Part shown: piece after piece, positions 1 to 8,856 of the stretch
How positions within the stretch are numbered: position 1 is the stretch's first letter
How the letters are laid out: each line of letters opens with the position of its first letter
Source of the DNA: Alphaproteobacteria bacterium UBA1301
GTDB lineage: Bacteria; Pseudomonadota; Alphaproteobacteria; Micropepsales; Micropepsaceae
NCBI GenBank assembly: GCA_002307725.1
Contig: DBUB01000010.1
Span: 310,001 to 374,000 of the forward strand
DNA length: 64,000 bases
Direction: 5' to 3'
Position numbers and translations under genes: made by a program
The notes under the pieces: generated by a model
Seen by the model: only the letters and a program-made list of their open reading frames with translations
Database searches by the model: none
Told to the model about the DNA's origin: nothing

Positions 1-132
1 TGGCGGCAGCGGCAGCGTAAAGCCGGAAACGGTAACGGTGCCACTCGCATCGACCCGGCTGGCAGGCGTTTCGGCATAGGCGGTGGCACAGAACACGAGA
101 ACGGTCGCAAGCGAACGCAAGAGCGCAGTCAT
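1..132 (-). CDS. N-terminus of an exported protein (partial, runs off the window)
   Basis: Reading leftward, an ATG at 132 is preceded by a GGAG ribosome site about 5 bases upstream and opens a reading frame that runs off the left edge. The first 20 or so residues (MTALLRSLATVLVFCATAYA) are a clear Sec signal peptide with an A-Y-A cleavage site, followed by a Thr/Ser/Val-rich start of the mature protein. The 44 visible residues do not identify a family. The gene is divergent from the HTH remnant and metallopeptidase to its right, with a short shared promoter region (133-246). Confidence 0.6.
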   Translation of the reverse strand, partial: MTALLRSLATVLVFCATAYAETPASRVDASGTVTVSGFTLPLPP

Positions 133-246
133 GATTACTCCGTCAACGGATAGAGATACGGAACCCTATCGCTCACCCTGGCAGAGCCGGCGGCCGAAGT
201 CCGGGGTTTCACGGCTAAGTGATGGATTTTATTGTCAGGATCTGTC

Positions 247-381
247 GTGATCCGGCGCGGTGGGGCGCGGGCGATCCGCTTTTCCACCCTCGATGCCCTG
301 TGCCGGGCACTCAACTGCCAGCCCGGCGAGATTATCGAATGGGTGCCGGGCGAACTCGAAAAGGATGACGGCAATGATTAA
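247..381 (+). pseudogene. Truncated Cro/C1-type helix-turn-helix regulator (C-terminal half only)
   Basis: The frame 247-381 (possible GTG start, 44 codons) encodes a block reading roughly IRFSTLDALCRALNCQPGEI followed by a short acidic tail. This matches the second half of small XRE regulators of the YozG/HTH_26 type (phrase ..I.f.TLd.lC.aL.cqpgdiley.p), whose first 30 or so residues carry helices 1-3. Here the N-terminal recognition part is absent: a TGA in the same frame lies at 220-222 and no longer start exists. The stop TAA overlaps the ATG of the downstream metallopeptidase by 8 bases, so the pair was probably a coupled operon. Either it is a decayed regulator or the GTG start makes a mini-protein unlikely to bind DNA. 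Confidence 0.6.
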
Positions 382-1681
382 AGCGTTCTGGCGCAAGTAT
401 TTTCATGCCACGATCGGTTTCTGTATCGCGCTGGTGCTGACCAGTGCCGCCCACTCGGCGCCGCTGCTCGAACCGGCTGCGGCCAAAGCGATGTTCGCCG
501 AAGCCAAGGCGGTGTCCGGCAAGGACGGCGGCGCGACGTGGGGCAAAACGCTCTACGGCCCGATGTTTTTCGTCGATCCCGGCACCAGGACCATGATCGC
601 CAACCAGCCCGATGCCGCGGGGCTGCTCAAGCTGGAGGACGGTGTCTATGCCGGAAAAATGCCGGCCGACATGTTATCCGCCAACACCGCGTTCGAATGG
701 CAAGGCACGCGTTGGACCATGCTGGAATGGCCGGTGTGGGGCGACGATGCGGGGCGGGCGCGTCTGTTGGCGCACGAGATGTTCCATCGCATCCAGCCGC
801 AACTGGGTTTGCTGATGACCGATAAGGCCAATCCGCATCTCGATACGCTGGAGGGGCGGGTGTGGCTGCAACTGGAATGGCGGGCGCTGGCGGCGGCGCT
901 GACCTCGTCGGGCAAGGCGCGCGAAACTGCAATCCGCGATGCGCTGGCGTTCCGGGCCCATCGCGCTGCCCTGTTCGCCGGTTCGGCCGAGAGCGAGCGC
1001 GTGATGGAACTCAACGAAGGGATCGCCGAATACACCGGCGTGCATGTGGCTTCGGCCGATGCGGCATCGGCACGCCAGTACGCGGCCGGGAAGCTGCTGA
1101 CCGGTTACGAAAAGACCTTCGTGCGGTCGTTCCCGTATACCTCGGGTCCGGCGTACGGCCTGCTGCTCGACGATCTGGCGCCGGGCTGGCGGCTCAAGCT
1201 GACGAACGTATCCGATTTGCCGGCGATGCTGGCCGCCGCCTTGCCCAAGGGTGCTGCGGGGGATGCGGTGACGCGGGCCAAGGTCTATGGCGAAGCTGAG
1301 GTGCGCCGGAGCGAAACCGAACGCGCCGCCAAAGCCGACGCGGTGAAGGCCATGTTCCGCGCCAAGCTGGCCGACGGGCCGGTGCTGATGTTGCCCAATC
1401 TCGGCCAGCATTTCCGTGTCAGTTTCGATCCGCGCGATCTGGTGCCGTTGGGCGAGGCGGGCACGGTCTATCCCACCATGCAAGTCAGCGACGACTGGGG
1501 TACCCTGGTGGCCAAGGACGGCACGTTGATGTCATCCGATTGGCAACATGTGTTCGTAACCGCGCCGACCGATTCAAAGAGTTCGCATGTTGTGGGAGCC
1601 GGCTGGACGCTCGATCTGGCGCCGGGCTGGAAACTGGTGCCGGGGACCAAGCTGGGCAGATTCACGGTCAAGAAAGAGTAA
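374..1681 (+). CDS. Secreted HExxH zinc metallopeptidase-like protein
   Basis: A 435-residue protein. The ATG at 374 is chosen because it is followed at once by a Sec signal peptide (basic MIKAFWRKYF, hydrophobic core, AHSA cleavage region near residue 27). Residues 134-138 read HEMFH, a perfect HExxH zinc site, and about 85 residues later ELNEGIAEY supplies the E of an NEGxAEY-type third ligand, as in gluzincin-like peptidases. Expected location is the periplasm or outside. It overlaps the stop of the truncated HTH gene by 8 bases. I do not recognise a named family and the substrate is unknown; peptidase activity is inferred from the two zinc motifs. Confidence 0.75.
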   Translation: MIKAFWRKYFHATIGFCIALVLTSAAHSAPLLEPAAAKAMFAEAKAVSGKDGGATWGKTLYGPMFFVDPGTRTMIANQPDAAGLLKLEDGVYAGKMPADMLSANTAFEWQGTRWTMLEWPVWGDDAGRARLLAHEMFHRIQPQLGLLMTDKANPHLDTLEGRVWLQLEWRALAAALTSSGKARETAIRDALAFRAHRAALFAGSAESERVMELNEGIAEYTGVHVASADAASARQYAAGKLLTGYEKTFVRSFPYTSGPAYGLLLDDLAPGWRLKLTNVSDLPAMLAAALPKGAAGDAVTRAKVYGEAEVRRSETERAAKADAVKAMFRAKLADGPVLMLPNLGQHFRVSFDPRDLVPLGEAGTVYPTMQVSDDWGTLVAKDGTLMSSDWQHVFVTAPTDSKSSHVVGAGWTLDLAPGWKLVPGTKLGRFTVKKE

Positions 1682-1869
1682 ACTTACCGGCGCGGCTTTG
1701 GCGCTTCTTAACGTCATCCGTCGTAAGGGAATTGATGCAATTCTTGGAGGGGAACCCTTGCTGCCGCCGCCCATGATATCCCTCTGGTCAGGCCGCCGCA
1801 GGGGCGGATACGCGCTGTTGACACTTCCGCTTTAGCCTACTCAACTCACCCTCCGAATCAGGAGCCGCC

Positions 1870-2499
1870 ATGAAAGATCCGCGCGACGTCTATATGAACA
1901 CGCTTGTACCCATCGTGGTCGAACAGACCTCACGAGGCGAGCGCAGCTACGATATCTACTCCCGCTTGCTGAAGGAGCGCATCATCTTCGTCACCGGCCC
2001 GGTGGAAGATTACGGTGCGACGCTGGTGACCGCACAGTTGCTCTTTTTGGAGGCGGAAAACCCCAAGAAAGAGATTTCCATGTACATCAACTCGCCGGGC
2101 GGTGTGGTCACGGCGGGTTTGGCCATTTATGACACGATGCAGTACATCCGCCCCTCCATTCAGACTCTCTGTGTGGGACAGGCGGCTTCCGCAGCGTCTC
2201 TCTTGCTTTGTGCCGGCGACAAGGGGCAGCGGTTCTGTTTGCCCAATTCCCGCATCCTGGTCCACCAGCCCTCAGCCGCCTATTATGGCCAGGCTGCCGA
2301 TATCGCCCGGCATGCTCAAGAAATCGTCAAATTGAAGGGCCGGCTTAATGAAATCTATGCCCACCATACCGGCCAAACCGTGGAAGCCATTGAAAAGGCT
2401 CTCGATCGCGATACCTATATGACGGCGGAAGAAGCCAAAACCTTCGGTTTGGTCGATCAGGTTTGGTCGCAGCGGCCCGAAACGACGGAGAACTCCTGA
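1870..2499 (+). CDS. clpP: ATP-dependent Clp protease proteolytic subunit
   Basis: A 209-residue S14 serine peptidase that forms the tetradecameric proteolytic chamber fed by ClpX or ClpA. The catalytic triad is Ser107 (in GQAASAAS), His132 (in LVHQPS) and Asp181 (in LDRD), each exactly 10 positions after the E. coli mature numbering, and the oxyanion-hole block INSPGG lies at 73-78. An AGGAG site precedes the ATG. The order clpP-clpX-lon is usual in proteobacteria. Two usually conserved blocks differ: the serine motif reads AAS-AAS rather than AAS-MGS, and the handle after the histidine reads PSAAYYGQ rather than PSGG(F/Y)QGQ. Length is normal. Confidence 0.97.
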   Translation: MKDPRDVYMNTLVPIVVEQTSRGERSYDIYSRLLKERIIFVTGPVEDYGATLVTAQLLFLEAENPKKEISMYINSPGGVVTAGLAIYDTMQYIRPSIQTLCVGQAASAASLLLCAGDKGQRFCLPNSRILVHQPSAAYYGQAADIARHAQEIVKLKGRLNEIYAHHTGQTVEAIEKALDRDTYMTAEEAKTFGLVDQVWSQRPETTENS

Positions 2500-2687
2500 C
2501 TTCGCAATTTCGCCCAAATGTTCAGGATGATAACGGCTTAAACAAATCTTGATCCGCTTGGCGTTAACGTGCTCGAATAAAGCGGTGTTAGACCGATTTG
2601 GGTTGGCGCGGGTTGTGCAAGGCAGTACGCGGAACGCAGCAGTCTTGCTGGTCATAAAGGGCGGGCCGGAAGGTCCGGGACAATTGA

Positions 2688-3956
2688 ATGAGTAAATCTT
2701 CCGGCGGTGAGTCCAAGAACACGCTCTACTGCTCGTTCTGCGGCAAGAGCCAGCATGAGGTCCGCAAACTGATCGCGGGCCCGACGGTGTTCATCTGCGA
2801 CGAGTGCGTTGAACTCTGCATGGAGATCATCCGGGAGGAGAACAAGACCTCCTTTATGAAGAGCCGCGAGGGCGTGCCCACGCCGGCCGAGATCTTCAAG
2901 GTCCTGGACGATTACGTCGTCGGCCAGAGCCACGCCAAGAAGGTGCTGTCGGTGGCGGTTCACAACCACTACAAGCGCATCAATTCCGGCGGCAAAAACG
3001 CCGATGTCGAACTCGCCAAATCGAACATCCTGTTGCTCGGTCCCACCGGCTGCGGCAAGACGCTGCTGGCCCAGACGCTGGCCCGCATCCTCGACGTGCC
3101 GTTCACGATGGCCGACGCCACCACCCTGACCGAAGCCGGGTATGTCGGCGAAGACGTCGAAAACATCATTCTCAAACTGCTCCAGAACGCCGACTACAAT
3201 GTCGAGCGGGCGCAGCGGGGCATCGTCTACATCGACGAAATCGACAAGATCAGCCGCAAATCCGACAACCCTTCCATTACCCGCGACGTGTCAGGTGAAG
3301 GCGTGCAGCAGGCCCTGCTGAAGATCATGGAAGGCACCGTTGCCTCCGTACCGCCGCAGGGCGGGCGCAAGCATCCGCAGCAAGAGTTTTTGCAGGTTGA
3401 CACTTCCAATATCCTGTTCATCTGCGGCGGCGCTTTTGCCGGCCTCGACAAGATCATTTCGCAGCGGACCACGGGGTCTTCGATGGGCTTCGGCGCCACA
3501 GTGCGCGCCCCCGACGAGCGCGGCACGGGCGAAGTTTTACGTGAAGTGGAGCCGGAAGACCTTCTGAAGTTCGGCCTGATCCCGGAATTCATTGGCCGTC
3601 TGCCGGTGATCGCCACCCTCGGCGATCTCAGCGAGCCGGCGCTGATCGAAATCCTGACCCGCCCGAAGAACGCGCTGGCCAAGCAGTATCAGCGCCTGAT
3701 GGAGATGGAAGGCGTCAAGCTTCGCTTCCAGGAAGAAGCGTTGCACTCCATCGCCAAGCGGGCGATCCAGCGCCGCACCGGCGCCCGTGGCCTGCGTTCG
3801 ATCATGGAAGCGATCCTGCTCGAGACCATGTACGAACTGCCGACGTTGCAGGGCGTGCAAGAGGTGGTCATCACCGCCGATGTCGTGGAAGGCCGCGCCC
3901 GTCCACTCTACACCTACTCCGACAAGGGGCAGATGCAGCAGCAGAGCGCCTCGTAG
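2688..3956 (+). CDS. clpX: ATP-dependent Clp protease ATP-binding subunit ClpX
   Basis: A 422-residue AAA+ unfoldase that recognises tagged substrates and threads them into ClpP. The N-terminal C4 zinc finger uses Cys15, Cys18, Cys37 and Cys40. Walker A GPTGCGKT spans 118-125, Walker B with YIDEID spans 181-186, followed by the RKSDNPSITR block and the GEGVQQALLK segment typical of ClpX. Length and architecture match the family. The gap to clpP is 188 bases, so it may have its own promoter as well as read-through from clpP. Confidence 0.98.
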   Translation: MSKSSGGESKNTLYCSFCGKSQHEVRKLIAGPTVFICDECVELCMEIIREENKTSFMKSREGVPTPAEIFKVLDDYVVGQSHAKKVLSVAVHNHYKRINSGGKNADVELAKSNILLLGPTGCGKTLLAQTLARILDVPFTMADATTLTEAGYVGEDVENIILKLLQNADYNVERAQRGIVYIDEIDKISRKSDNPSITRDVSGEGVQQALLKIMEGTVASVPPQGGRKHPQQEFLQVDTSNILFICGGAFAGLDKIISQRTTGSSMGFGATVRAPDERGTGEVLREVEPEDLLKFGLIPEFIGRLPVIATLGDLSEPALIEILTRPKNALAKQYQRLMEMEGVKLRFQEEALHSIAKRAIQRRTGARGLRSIMEAILLETMYELPTLQGVQEVVITADVVEGRARPLYTYSDKGQMQQQSAS

Positions 3957-4004
3957 TTACCATCGCGAGTTGCGTCCAACGCCAAGAGCGGGGATAATTC
4001 GGGC

Positions 4005-4418
4005 ATGTCCATGCACGAAGACCCCAGGCCCTATCTGCCGCCGGACCCCACGGTCCAGCAAGAACTGGCTGGCCTTGGCAATGAGGCGCTGTTCGAAATG
4101 ACCAATCTGCCGGCGGATCGAACGGGCATTCGCGGTATTCTTTTTTTATCGACATCGGTTGGCTTCCACGGTCCCCGCGTGAAGTATTTCGTCAAGACTG
4201 GGAAGGGCCAGCCGAGCTTTTCGGTCTCGATCGCAAACGAACCGAAGGTACTCGCCAGCAGTCTCCCGGAGCGTGTGGTCAGTGAAATGGCACCGCAGGT
4301 CATAGCTTGGGTGGTACTCAACCGTGAAGAACTTCTGGCCTTTTGGAACGAGGGCGAAACCTGGACCTTTGACGAGTTGCAGGCGTTTATCGAGCGCCTA
4401 GGCAAAATCCCGGATTGA
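4005..4418 (+). CDS. Conserved-looking hypothetical protein between clpX and lon
   Basis: A 137-residue soluble protein without a signal peptide or membrane segment. It starts at ATG 4005 (a second ATG follows at 4011). The middle is a small beta-rich block containing a VKYF...GQPSFSVSIANEP stretch, followed by a helical tail with WVVLNREELLAFWNEGETW, a pattern (W..LN.e.L..fW) that I associate with small alphaproteobacterial proteins of unknown role. It lies 48 bases after clpX and ends 237 bases before lon, on the same strand. No function is assigned. Confidence 0.6.
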   Translation: MSMHEDPRPYLPPDPTVQQELAGLGNEALFEMTNLPADRTGIRGILFLSTSVGFHGPRVKYFVKTGKGQPSFSVSIANEPKVLASSLPERVVSEMAPQVIAWVVLNREELLAFWNEGETWTFDELQAFIERLGKIPD

Positions 4419-4524
4419 TGATGCCGCAGGGGAATATTGCTCTGATTTTCTATGTAGATAAGCGTCGGTTCTGTGGCGGGGAAGGCGCTGGGTGAGGATT
4501 CTCGCCCCCGTTTTCAGTCGCCGC

Positions 4525-4554
4525 CTTGAAACCGGATATTCGGAAGCCCACTTT
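4525..4554 (+). promoter_or_regulatory. Heat-shock (sigma-32/RpoH type) promoter of lon
   Basis: CTTGAAA at 4525-4531, a 15-base spacer, then CCCACTTT at 4547-4554. This is an exact match to the RpoH -35 element and close to its C-rich -10 element (CCCCATnT). It lies about 100 bases before the lon ATG, as expected because lon belongs to the heat-shock regulon in many proteobacteria. Confidence 0.55.
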
Positions 4555-4655
4555 ACACTCAGGAGTCGGCCCATTCCGGGCGACAAACAGGGGTCTCGTG
4601 CCCATTCGGGGCGAGGAAGCTTGCAACCGCCGGTCGTCCTGGCGAGGAGAATATA

Positions 4656-7076
4656 ATGTCTGACCCAATCGTCGCGCCCACCGAGCCGGGCGGCCAGTTG
4701 GTGCCTGTGCTGCCACTGCGCGACATCGTCGTGTTCCCGCACATGATCGTACCGCTGTTTGTCGGGCGCGAGAAATCCGTGCGGGCGCTGGAAGAGGTGA
4801 TGAACGAGGAAAAGCAGATCCTCCTTTTGACCCAGAAAAACGCTGCCGATGACGATCCGACGGCCGATGGCCTGCACAAGATCGGCACCATGGCCACCGT
4901 GCTGCAGCTCCTGAAGCTGCCCGATCAGACCGTCCGCGTGCTGGTCGAAGGCAAGACCCGCGCCCGCGTGCGCGGGTTCACCGACCGCACCGATTTTTTC
5001 CAGGCTCAGATCGATCCGGTGTTCGAGACCATCGGCGAGGGCCGCGAAACCGAAGCGCTGGTGCGCACGGTCAAGACCAATTTCGAGCAATACATCAAGC
5101 TGAACCGCAAGGTTCCGGCCGAGACTCTGGCAAGCGTGGCGCAGATCGAAGAGCCTGCCAAGCTGGCCGATACGGTCGCCTCGCACCTGTCGGTCAAGAT
5201 TTTGGACCGTCAGCAACTGCTTGAGACCCTGGACACCGCCACGCGCCTGGAAAAGGTGCTGGCGCTGATCGAAGGCGAGATTGGCGTGCTGCAGGTCGAG
5301 CGCAAGATCAAGAGCCGCGTCAAACGCCAGATGGAGAAGACGCAGCGCGAGTACTATTTGAACGAGCAGTTGAAGGCCATTCAGAAGGAACTCGGCGAAG
5401 GCGAAGAGGGCCGCGACGAACTCAACGAACTCGAAGAGCGCATCCGCAAGACCAAGCTGTCGAAGGAAGCGCGCGAGAAGGCGCAAGGCGAGATGCGCAA
5501 GCTCCGCCAGATGAGCCCGATGAGCGCCGAAGCCACCGTCGTGCGCAATTATCTTGATTGGGTCTTGAGCCTGCCATGGGGCAAGAAGACCAAGATCAAG
5601 AAAGACATCCAGCTCGCCGAAGACATCCTCAACGAGGACCATTACGGCCTCGACAAGGTCAAGGAGCGCATCCTGGAATATCTGGCGGTGCAGCAGCGCA
5701 CCGGCAAGATGAAAGGCCCGATCCTGTGCCTCGTCGGCCCGCCCGGCGTCGGCAAGACCAGCCTCGGCAAGTCGATCGCGCGCGCCACCGGCCGCGAGTT
5801 CGTGCGCATGTCCTTGGGCGGCGTGCGGGACGAAGCGGAAATCCGCGGTCACCGTCGCACCTATATCGGCTCGATGCCCGGCAAGATCATCCAGTCGATG
5901 AAGAAGGCCAAGTCGGCCAATCCGATGTTCCTCTTGGACGAGGTCGATAAGCTCGGCGCCGATTGGCGCGGCGATCCGTCGTCGGCGCTGCTCGAAGTGC
6001 TTGACCCCGAACAGAACCATTCGTTCAACGACCACTATCTCGAAGTCGATTTCGATCTGTCGGATGTGATGTTCATCACCACGGCCAACACTCTGCACAT
6101 GCCGCAGCCGTTGATGGACCGCATGGAGATCATCCGCATCCCCGGCTACACCGAGGATGAAAAGGTCGAGATCGCCAAGCGTCACCTCATCCCCAAGCAG
6201 GTAAAGGCGCATGGGTTGAAGAAGGGCGAATGGTCGATCACCGATGAGGGCTTGCGCGATGTGATCCGCTATTACACGCGGGAGGCGGGCGTTCGTAACC
6301 TCGAACGCGAAATCGCCAATCTGGCGCGCAAGGCGGTCAAGGAGATCGTTTCCAACAAGGCAACCGTGATCGCGGTCGGGCCGGAAAACCTCAACACCTT
6401 TGCCGGCGTGCGGCAGTATCACTACGGCGAGGTTGAAGGCGAAGATCAGGTCGGTGTCGTCACCGGTCTGGCCTGGACCGAAACCGGCGGCGACACGCTG
6501 CAGATTGAAGCCGTCAGTCTGCCCGGCAAGGGCCGCATGCAGACCACCGGCAAGCTCGGTGACGTGATGAAGGAATCGATCGACGCGGCGCGGTCTTACG
6601 TCCGCTCCAAGGCGACGACCTTCGGCATCAAGCCGCCGACCTTCGAAAAGACGGACATCCACGTCCATGTGCCGGAAGGCGCGACGCCGAAGGACGGACC
6701 TTCGGCCGGTGTGGCGATGTCGGTTGCGATCATTTCGGTGCTGACGGGTATTGCGGTGCGCCGCGATGTGGCGATGACCGGCGAAGTCACCTTGCGCGGC
6801 CGCGTGTTGCCGATCGGCGGGCTTAAGGAAAAGCTGCTGGCGGCACTGCGTTGCGGCATCAAGACGGTGATCATCCCGCAGGAGAATGAGAAAGACCTGG
6901 TGGAGATCCCGGACAACGTCAAAACGCACATGAAGATCGTTCCGGTGTCCAGGGTGACGGAAGTCCTGAAGGTGGCCTTGGTGCGGGTGCCCGAACCGAT
7001 CGAATGGATCGAGCCGGAAATCGCCGCCAGCGCGGTGGCGGCCGATAGCGACACCGATGCGGTGGTAACCCACTAA
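4656..7076 (+). CDS. lon: ATP-dependent Lon protease (LonA)
   Basis: An 806-residue LonA-type protease that degrades misfolded and regulatory proteins. The order is N-terminal substrate-binding domain (LPLRDIVVFPHM), a coiled-coil-rich linker, the AAA+ module with Walker A GPPGVGKT at 361-368 and a LLDEVDK Walker B, and the C-terminal S16 protease domain. The catalytic dyad is Ser683 (PKDGPSAG) and Lys726 (second Lys of GGLKEKLL), spaced 43 residues apart as in E. coli. AGGAGA precedes the ATG. A sigma-32-like promoter lies upstream and a GC-rich hairpin follows the stop. Confidence 0.98.
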   Translation: MSDPIVAPTEPGGQLVPVLPLRDIVVFPHMIVPLFVGREKSVRALEEVMNEEKQILLLTQKNAADDDPTADGLHKIGTMATVLQLLKLPDQTVRVLVEGKTRARVRGFTDRTDFFQAQIDPVFETIGEGRETEALVRTVKTNFEQYIKLNRKVPAETLASVAQIEEPAKLADTVASHLSVKILDRQQLLETLDTATRLEKVLALIEGEIGVLQVERKIKSRVKRQMEKTQREYYLNEQLKAIQKELGEGEEGRDELNELEERIRKTKLSKEAREKAQGEMRKLRQMSPMSAEATVVRNYLDWVLSLPWGKKTKIKKDIQLAEDILNEDHYGLDKVKERILEYLAVQQRTGKMKGPILCLVGPPGVGKTSLGKSIARATGREFVRMSLGGVRDEAEIRGHRRTYIGSMPGKIIQSMKKAKSANPMFLLDEVDKLGADWRGDPSSALLEVLDPEQNHSFNDHYLEVDFDLSDVMFITTANTLHMPQPLMDRMEIIRIPGYTEDEKVEIAKRHLIPKQVKAHGLKKGEWSITDEGLRDVIRYYTREAGVRNLEREIANLARKAVKEIVSNKATVIAVGPENLNTFAGVRQYHYGEVEGEDQVGVVTGLAWTETGGDTLQIEAVSLPGKGRMQTTGKLGDVMKESIDAARSYVRSKATTFGIKPPTFEKTDIHVHVPEGATPKDGPSAGVAMSVAIISVLTGIAVRRDVAMTGEVTLRGRVLPIGGLKEKLLAALRCGIKTVIIPQENEKDLVEIPDNVKTHMKIVPVSRVTEVLKVALVRVPEPIEWIEPEIAASAVAADSDTDAVVTH

Positions 7077-7089
7077 TCGATAAAGACTT

Positions 7090-7121
7090 TCCGGCCGGGC
7101 ATGGGCTCGGCCGGAGGGTTC
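7090..7121 (+). terminator. Hairpin after lon
   Basis: Arms CCGGCCG (7091-7097) and CGGCCGG (7108-7114) separated by 10 bases, followed by AGGGTTCTT. It sits 14 bases after the lon stop codon. The tail is only weakly T-rich, so termination is likely but not certain. Confidence 0.45.
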
Positions 7122-7201
7122 TTGCCCCGCCGTAAACGGACGAAAATGGCTGAATCCGGCCATTTTTTCTGAGATATCCGTGGGTTTCGGGCCTGTTTTC
7201 C

Positions 7202-7231
7202 TTGCCGGGCTGGGCCTGCGGGCCCTAAATT
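7202..7231 (+). promoter_or_regulatory. Candidate promoter of the HU gene
   Basis: TTGCCG at 7202-7207 and TAAATT at 7226-7231 with an 18-base spacer, 43 bases before the HU start codon. The match to the housekeeping consensus is moderate. Confidence 0.35.
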
Positions 7232-7273
7232 CCCTGTCGTCGCCGCGGCGATTCCTACGAAGGAGCCAATCCA

Positions 7274-7546
7274 GTGAATAAGAACGATCTGATCCAGAAA
7301 CTCGCGGACCACACCGGTCTCGTTAAGAACGACGCGGCCAAGGCGGTCGATGGCGTGTTTGACCTGATCGCGGCCGCCCTCAAAGAGGGCGACGAGGTCC
7401 GCCTCACAGGCTTCGGCGTGTTTGTCGTGGCCACCCGCGCCGGCGGCAAGGGCCGCAACCCGCAGACCGGCGAAGAGATCACCATCAAGCCATCGAAGCA
7501 GCCGCGTTTCCGCCCGGGCAAACAGCTCAAGGATTCCTTGAACTAA
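7274..7546 (+). CDS. hup: HU-family DNA-binding protein
   Basis: A 90-residue nucleoid protein that bends DNA as a dimer. It starts MNKNDLIQKLAD and carries the HU core VRLTGFGVFVV plus the beta-arm with GRNPQTGEEITI and the terminal PRFRPGKQLKDSLN. Full length. An AAGGAG site precedes the ATG. Its position just after lon is the classical proteobacterial lon-hupB arrangement. A strong hairpin follows. Confidence 0.96.
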   Translation: MNKNDLIQKLADHTGLVKNDAAKAVDGVFDLIAAALKEGDEVRLTGFGVFVVATRAGGKGRNPQTGEEITIKPSKQPRFRPGKQLKDSLN

Positions 7547-7568
7547 ATTCGATCAACGTATTTATCGC

Positions 7569-7605
7569 GACGGGACAGATGTGATTTCACATCCGTCCCG
7601 TTGTT
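7569..7605 (+). terminator. Hairpin terminator after the HU gene
   Basis: A near-perfect inverted repeat spans 7570-7600: CGGGAC and GATGTGA on the left, TCACATC and GTCCCG on the right, with one mismatch and a two-base loop, followed by TTGTTGTTT. It lies 24 bases after the HU stop codon. Confidence 0.7.
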
Positions 7606-7695
7606 GTTTCTGCGGCATTTGCGCGATCACATGGAGTTTATGACGTCGTCTCGCTTACGCGCGGTATTTGTTGGCTGCGTTCGCGGGAAGATGTG

Positions 7696-8850
7696 ATGAC
7701 CAGCATTGTGTTGTCGCCGCAAAGGGCACTGTTCGATATTCCGGACGATGTCGCCTACTTCAACTGTGCCTATAATTCGCCGCTTCTGAAGGCGGCGCGC
7801 GACCGGCTGCACGAAGGCGTCGGCACCAAGTGCCATCCGTGGGAACGCACGGCTGCCAGTTTCTTCGACGATGCGGAAACCATTCGGGGGCTGGCCAGCG
7901 ACGTGTTTGGCGGCGATGCGGATGGCTACGCGGTTGTGCCGTCATCGAGCTATGGCGGCAGCACGGCGGCGCGGGTGATCGAACCGTTGCTCGGCCGGGG
8001 CAGCAAGATCGTCGTCATGGAAGAGGAATTTCCCAGCAACTACCTGCCCTGGGAACGCAGCGCGCACGAAACGGGCGCCGAAGTGGTCACCGTGCCGACA
8101 CCGGCCGACGGCAACTGGACGAACGCCATTCTGGCACGGATCGAAGCTGGTGTGAAAGTTGTGGCGGCGGCGCAGTGCCATTGGACCAATGGCGCATTCG
8201 TCGATCTTGCCGCCATAGGTCAGGCGTGTCGCGCCGTTGGTGCGGTGCTGGCGCTGGATTTGACCCAATCGTTCGGTGCGGTACCGTTCGATTTTGCCGC
8301 GGTGCAACCCGATTTTCTGTATGCCTCCGGGTACAAATGGCTGCTCTGCCCCTATGGGTTTGGCCTTCTCTATGTTGCTCCGGCCTGGCGCGCGGCGCGG
8401 CCGCTGGAGGAATCGTGGCAGAACCGCGAAAATGCGGAGGATTTCGCCGGTCTGGTGAAATACGCCGCCAATTATGCGCCCGGCGCCCGCCGCTTCGATG
8501 TCAGCGAGACGGTGGTGCCCACCACTATTCCCGGTGCCATTGCCGCCCTGGAGCAGATCAAGGCGTGGCGCGTGCCGGCGATTGCCGCGTCGCTCGCCGC
8601 GACCAATGCGCGGATTGCGGCGTGTCTGGAGGATCTCGGATTTTTGCTGCCGCCGGCAGAATCGCGCTGTCCGCATATGTTCGGTGCCCAAATCCCCGAA
8701 CGCTATCGGGGCAATCTCGTGGCGGAGCTGATGACGCGGCGCATCTACATCAGCCAGCGCGGCAGCGCCGTGCGCTTTGCCCCGCATTTGCATATCAGCG
8801 CGGATGACCTGACGCGGCTCAAAGAGGCTTTGCGGCAAATCGTCGGTTGA
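7696..8850 (+). CDS. PLP-dependent class V aminotransferase-fold enzyme
   Basis: About 384 residues with the class V fold (cysteine desulfurase/isopenicillin N epimerase-like). The PLP lysine is in ASGYKWLL (residue 214 counting from ATG 7696), preceded by the PLP-ring aspartate in LALDLTQS; AQCHWTNGAFVDL is the typical pre-binding block. GTG 7693 is an alternative start directly before the ATG; GGGA at 7685-7688 suits the ATG better. No accessory sulfur-transfer genes are adjacent, so the amino donor is unknown; a free-standing selenocysteine lyase- or epimerase-like enzyme is possible. Confidence 0.85.
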   Translation: MTSIVLSPQRALFDIPDDVAYFNCAYNSPLLKAARDRLHEGVGTKCHPWERTAASFFDDAETIRGLASDVFGGDADGYAVVPSSSYGGSTAARVIEPLLGRGSKIVVMEEEFPSNYLPWERSAHETGAEVVTVPTPADGNWTNAILARIEAGVKVVAAAQCHWTNGAFVDLAAIGQACRAVGAVLALDLTQSFGAVPFDFAAVQPDFLYASGYKWLLCPYGFGLLYVAPAWRAARPLEESWQNRENAEDFAGLVKYAANYAPGARRFDVSETVVPTTIPGAIAALEQIKAWRVPAIAASLAATNARIAACLEDLGFLLPPAESRCPHMFGAQIPERYRGNLVAELMTRRIYISQRGSAVRFAPHLHISADDLTRLKEALRQIVG

Positions 8851-8856
8851 GCGGGG

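Noticed and set aside
1752..1785. A CTTG...CCATGAT motif before clpP as a heat-shock promoter
   Set aside because: The spacing between the two parts is about 6 to 10 bases, too short for an RpoH promoter.
4398..7163. A 921-codon open frame opposite lon
   Set aside because: It is an antisense shadow of the GC-rich lon gene: no ribosome site, His/Arg/Asp-rich low-complexity translation, and lon is complete on the other strand.
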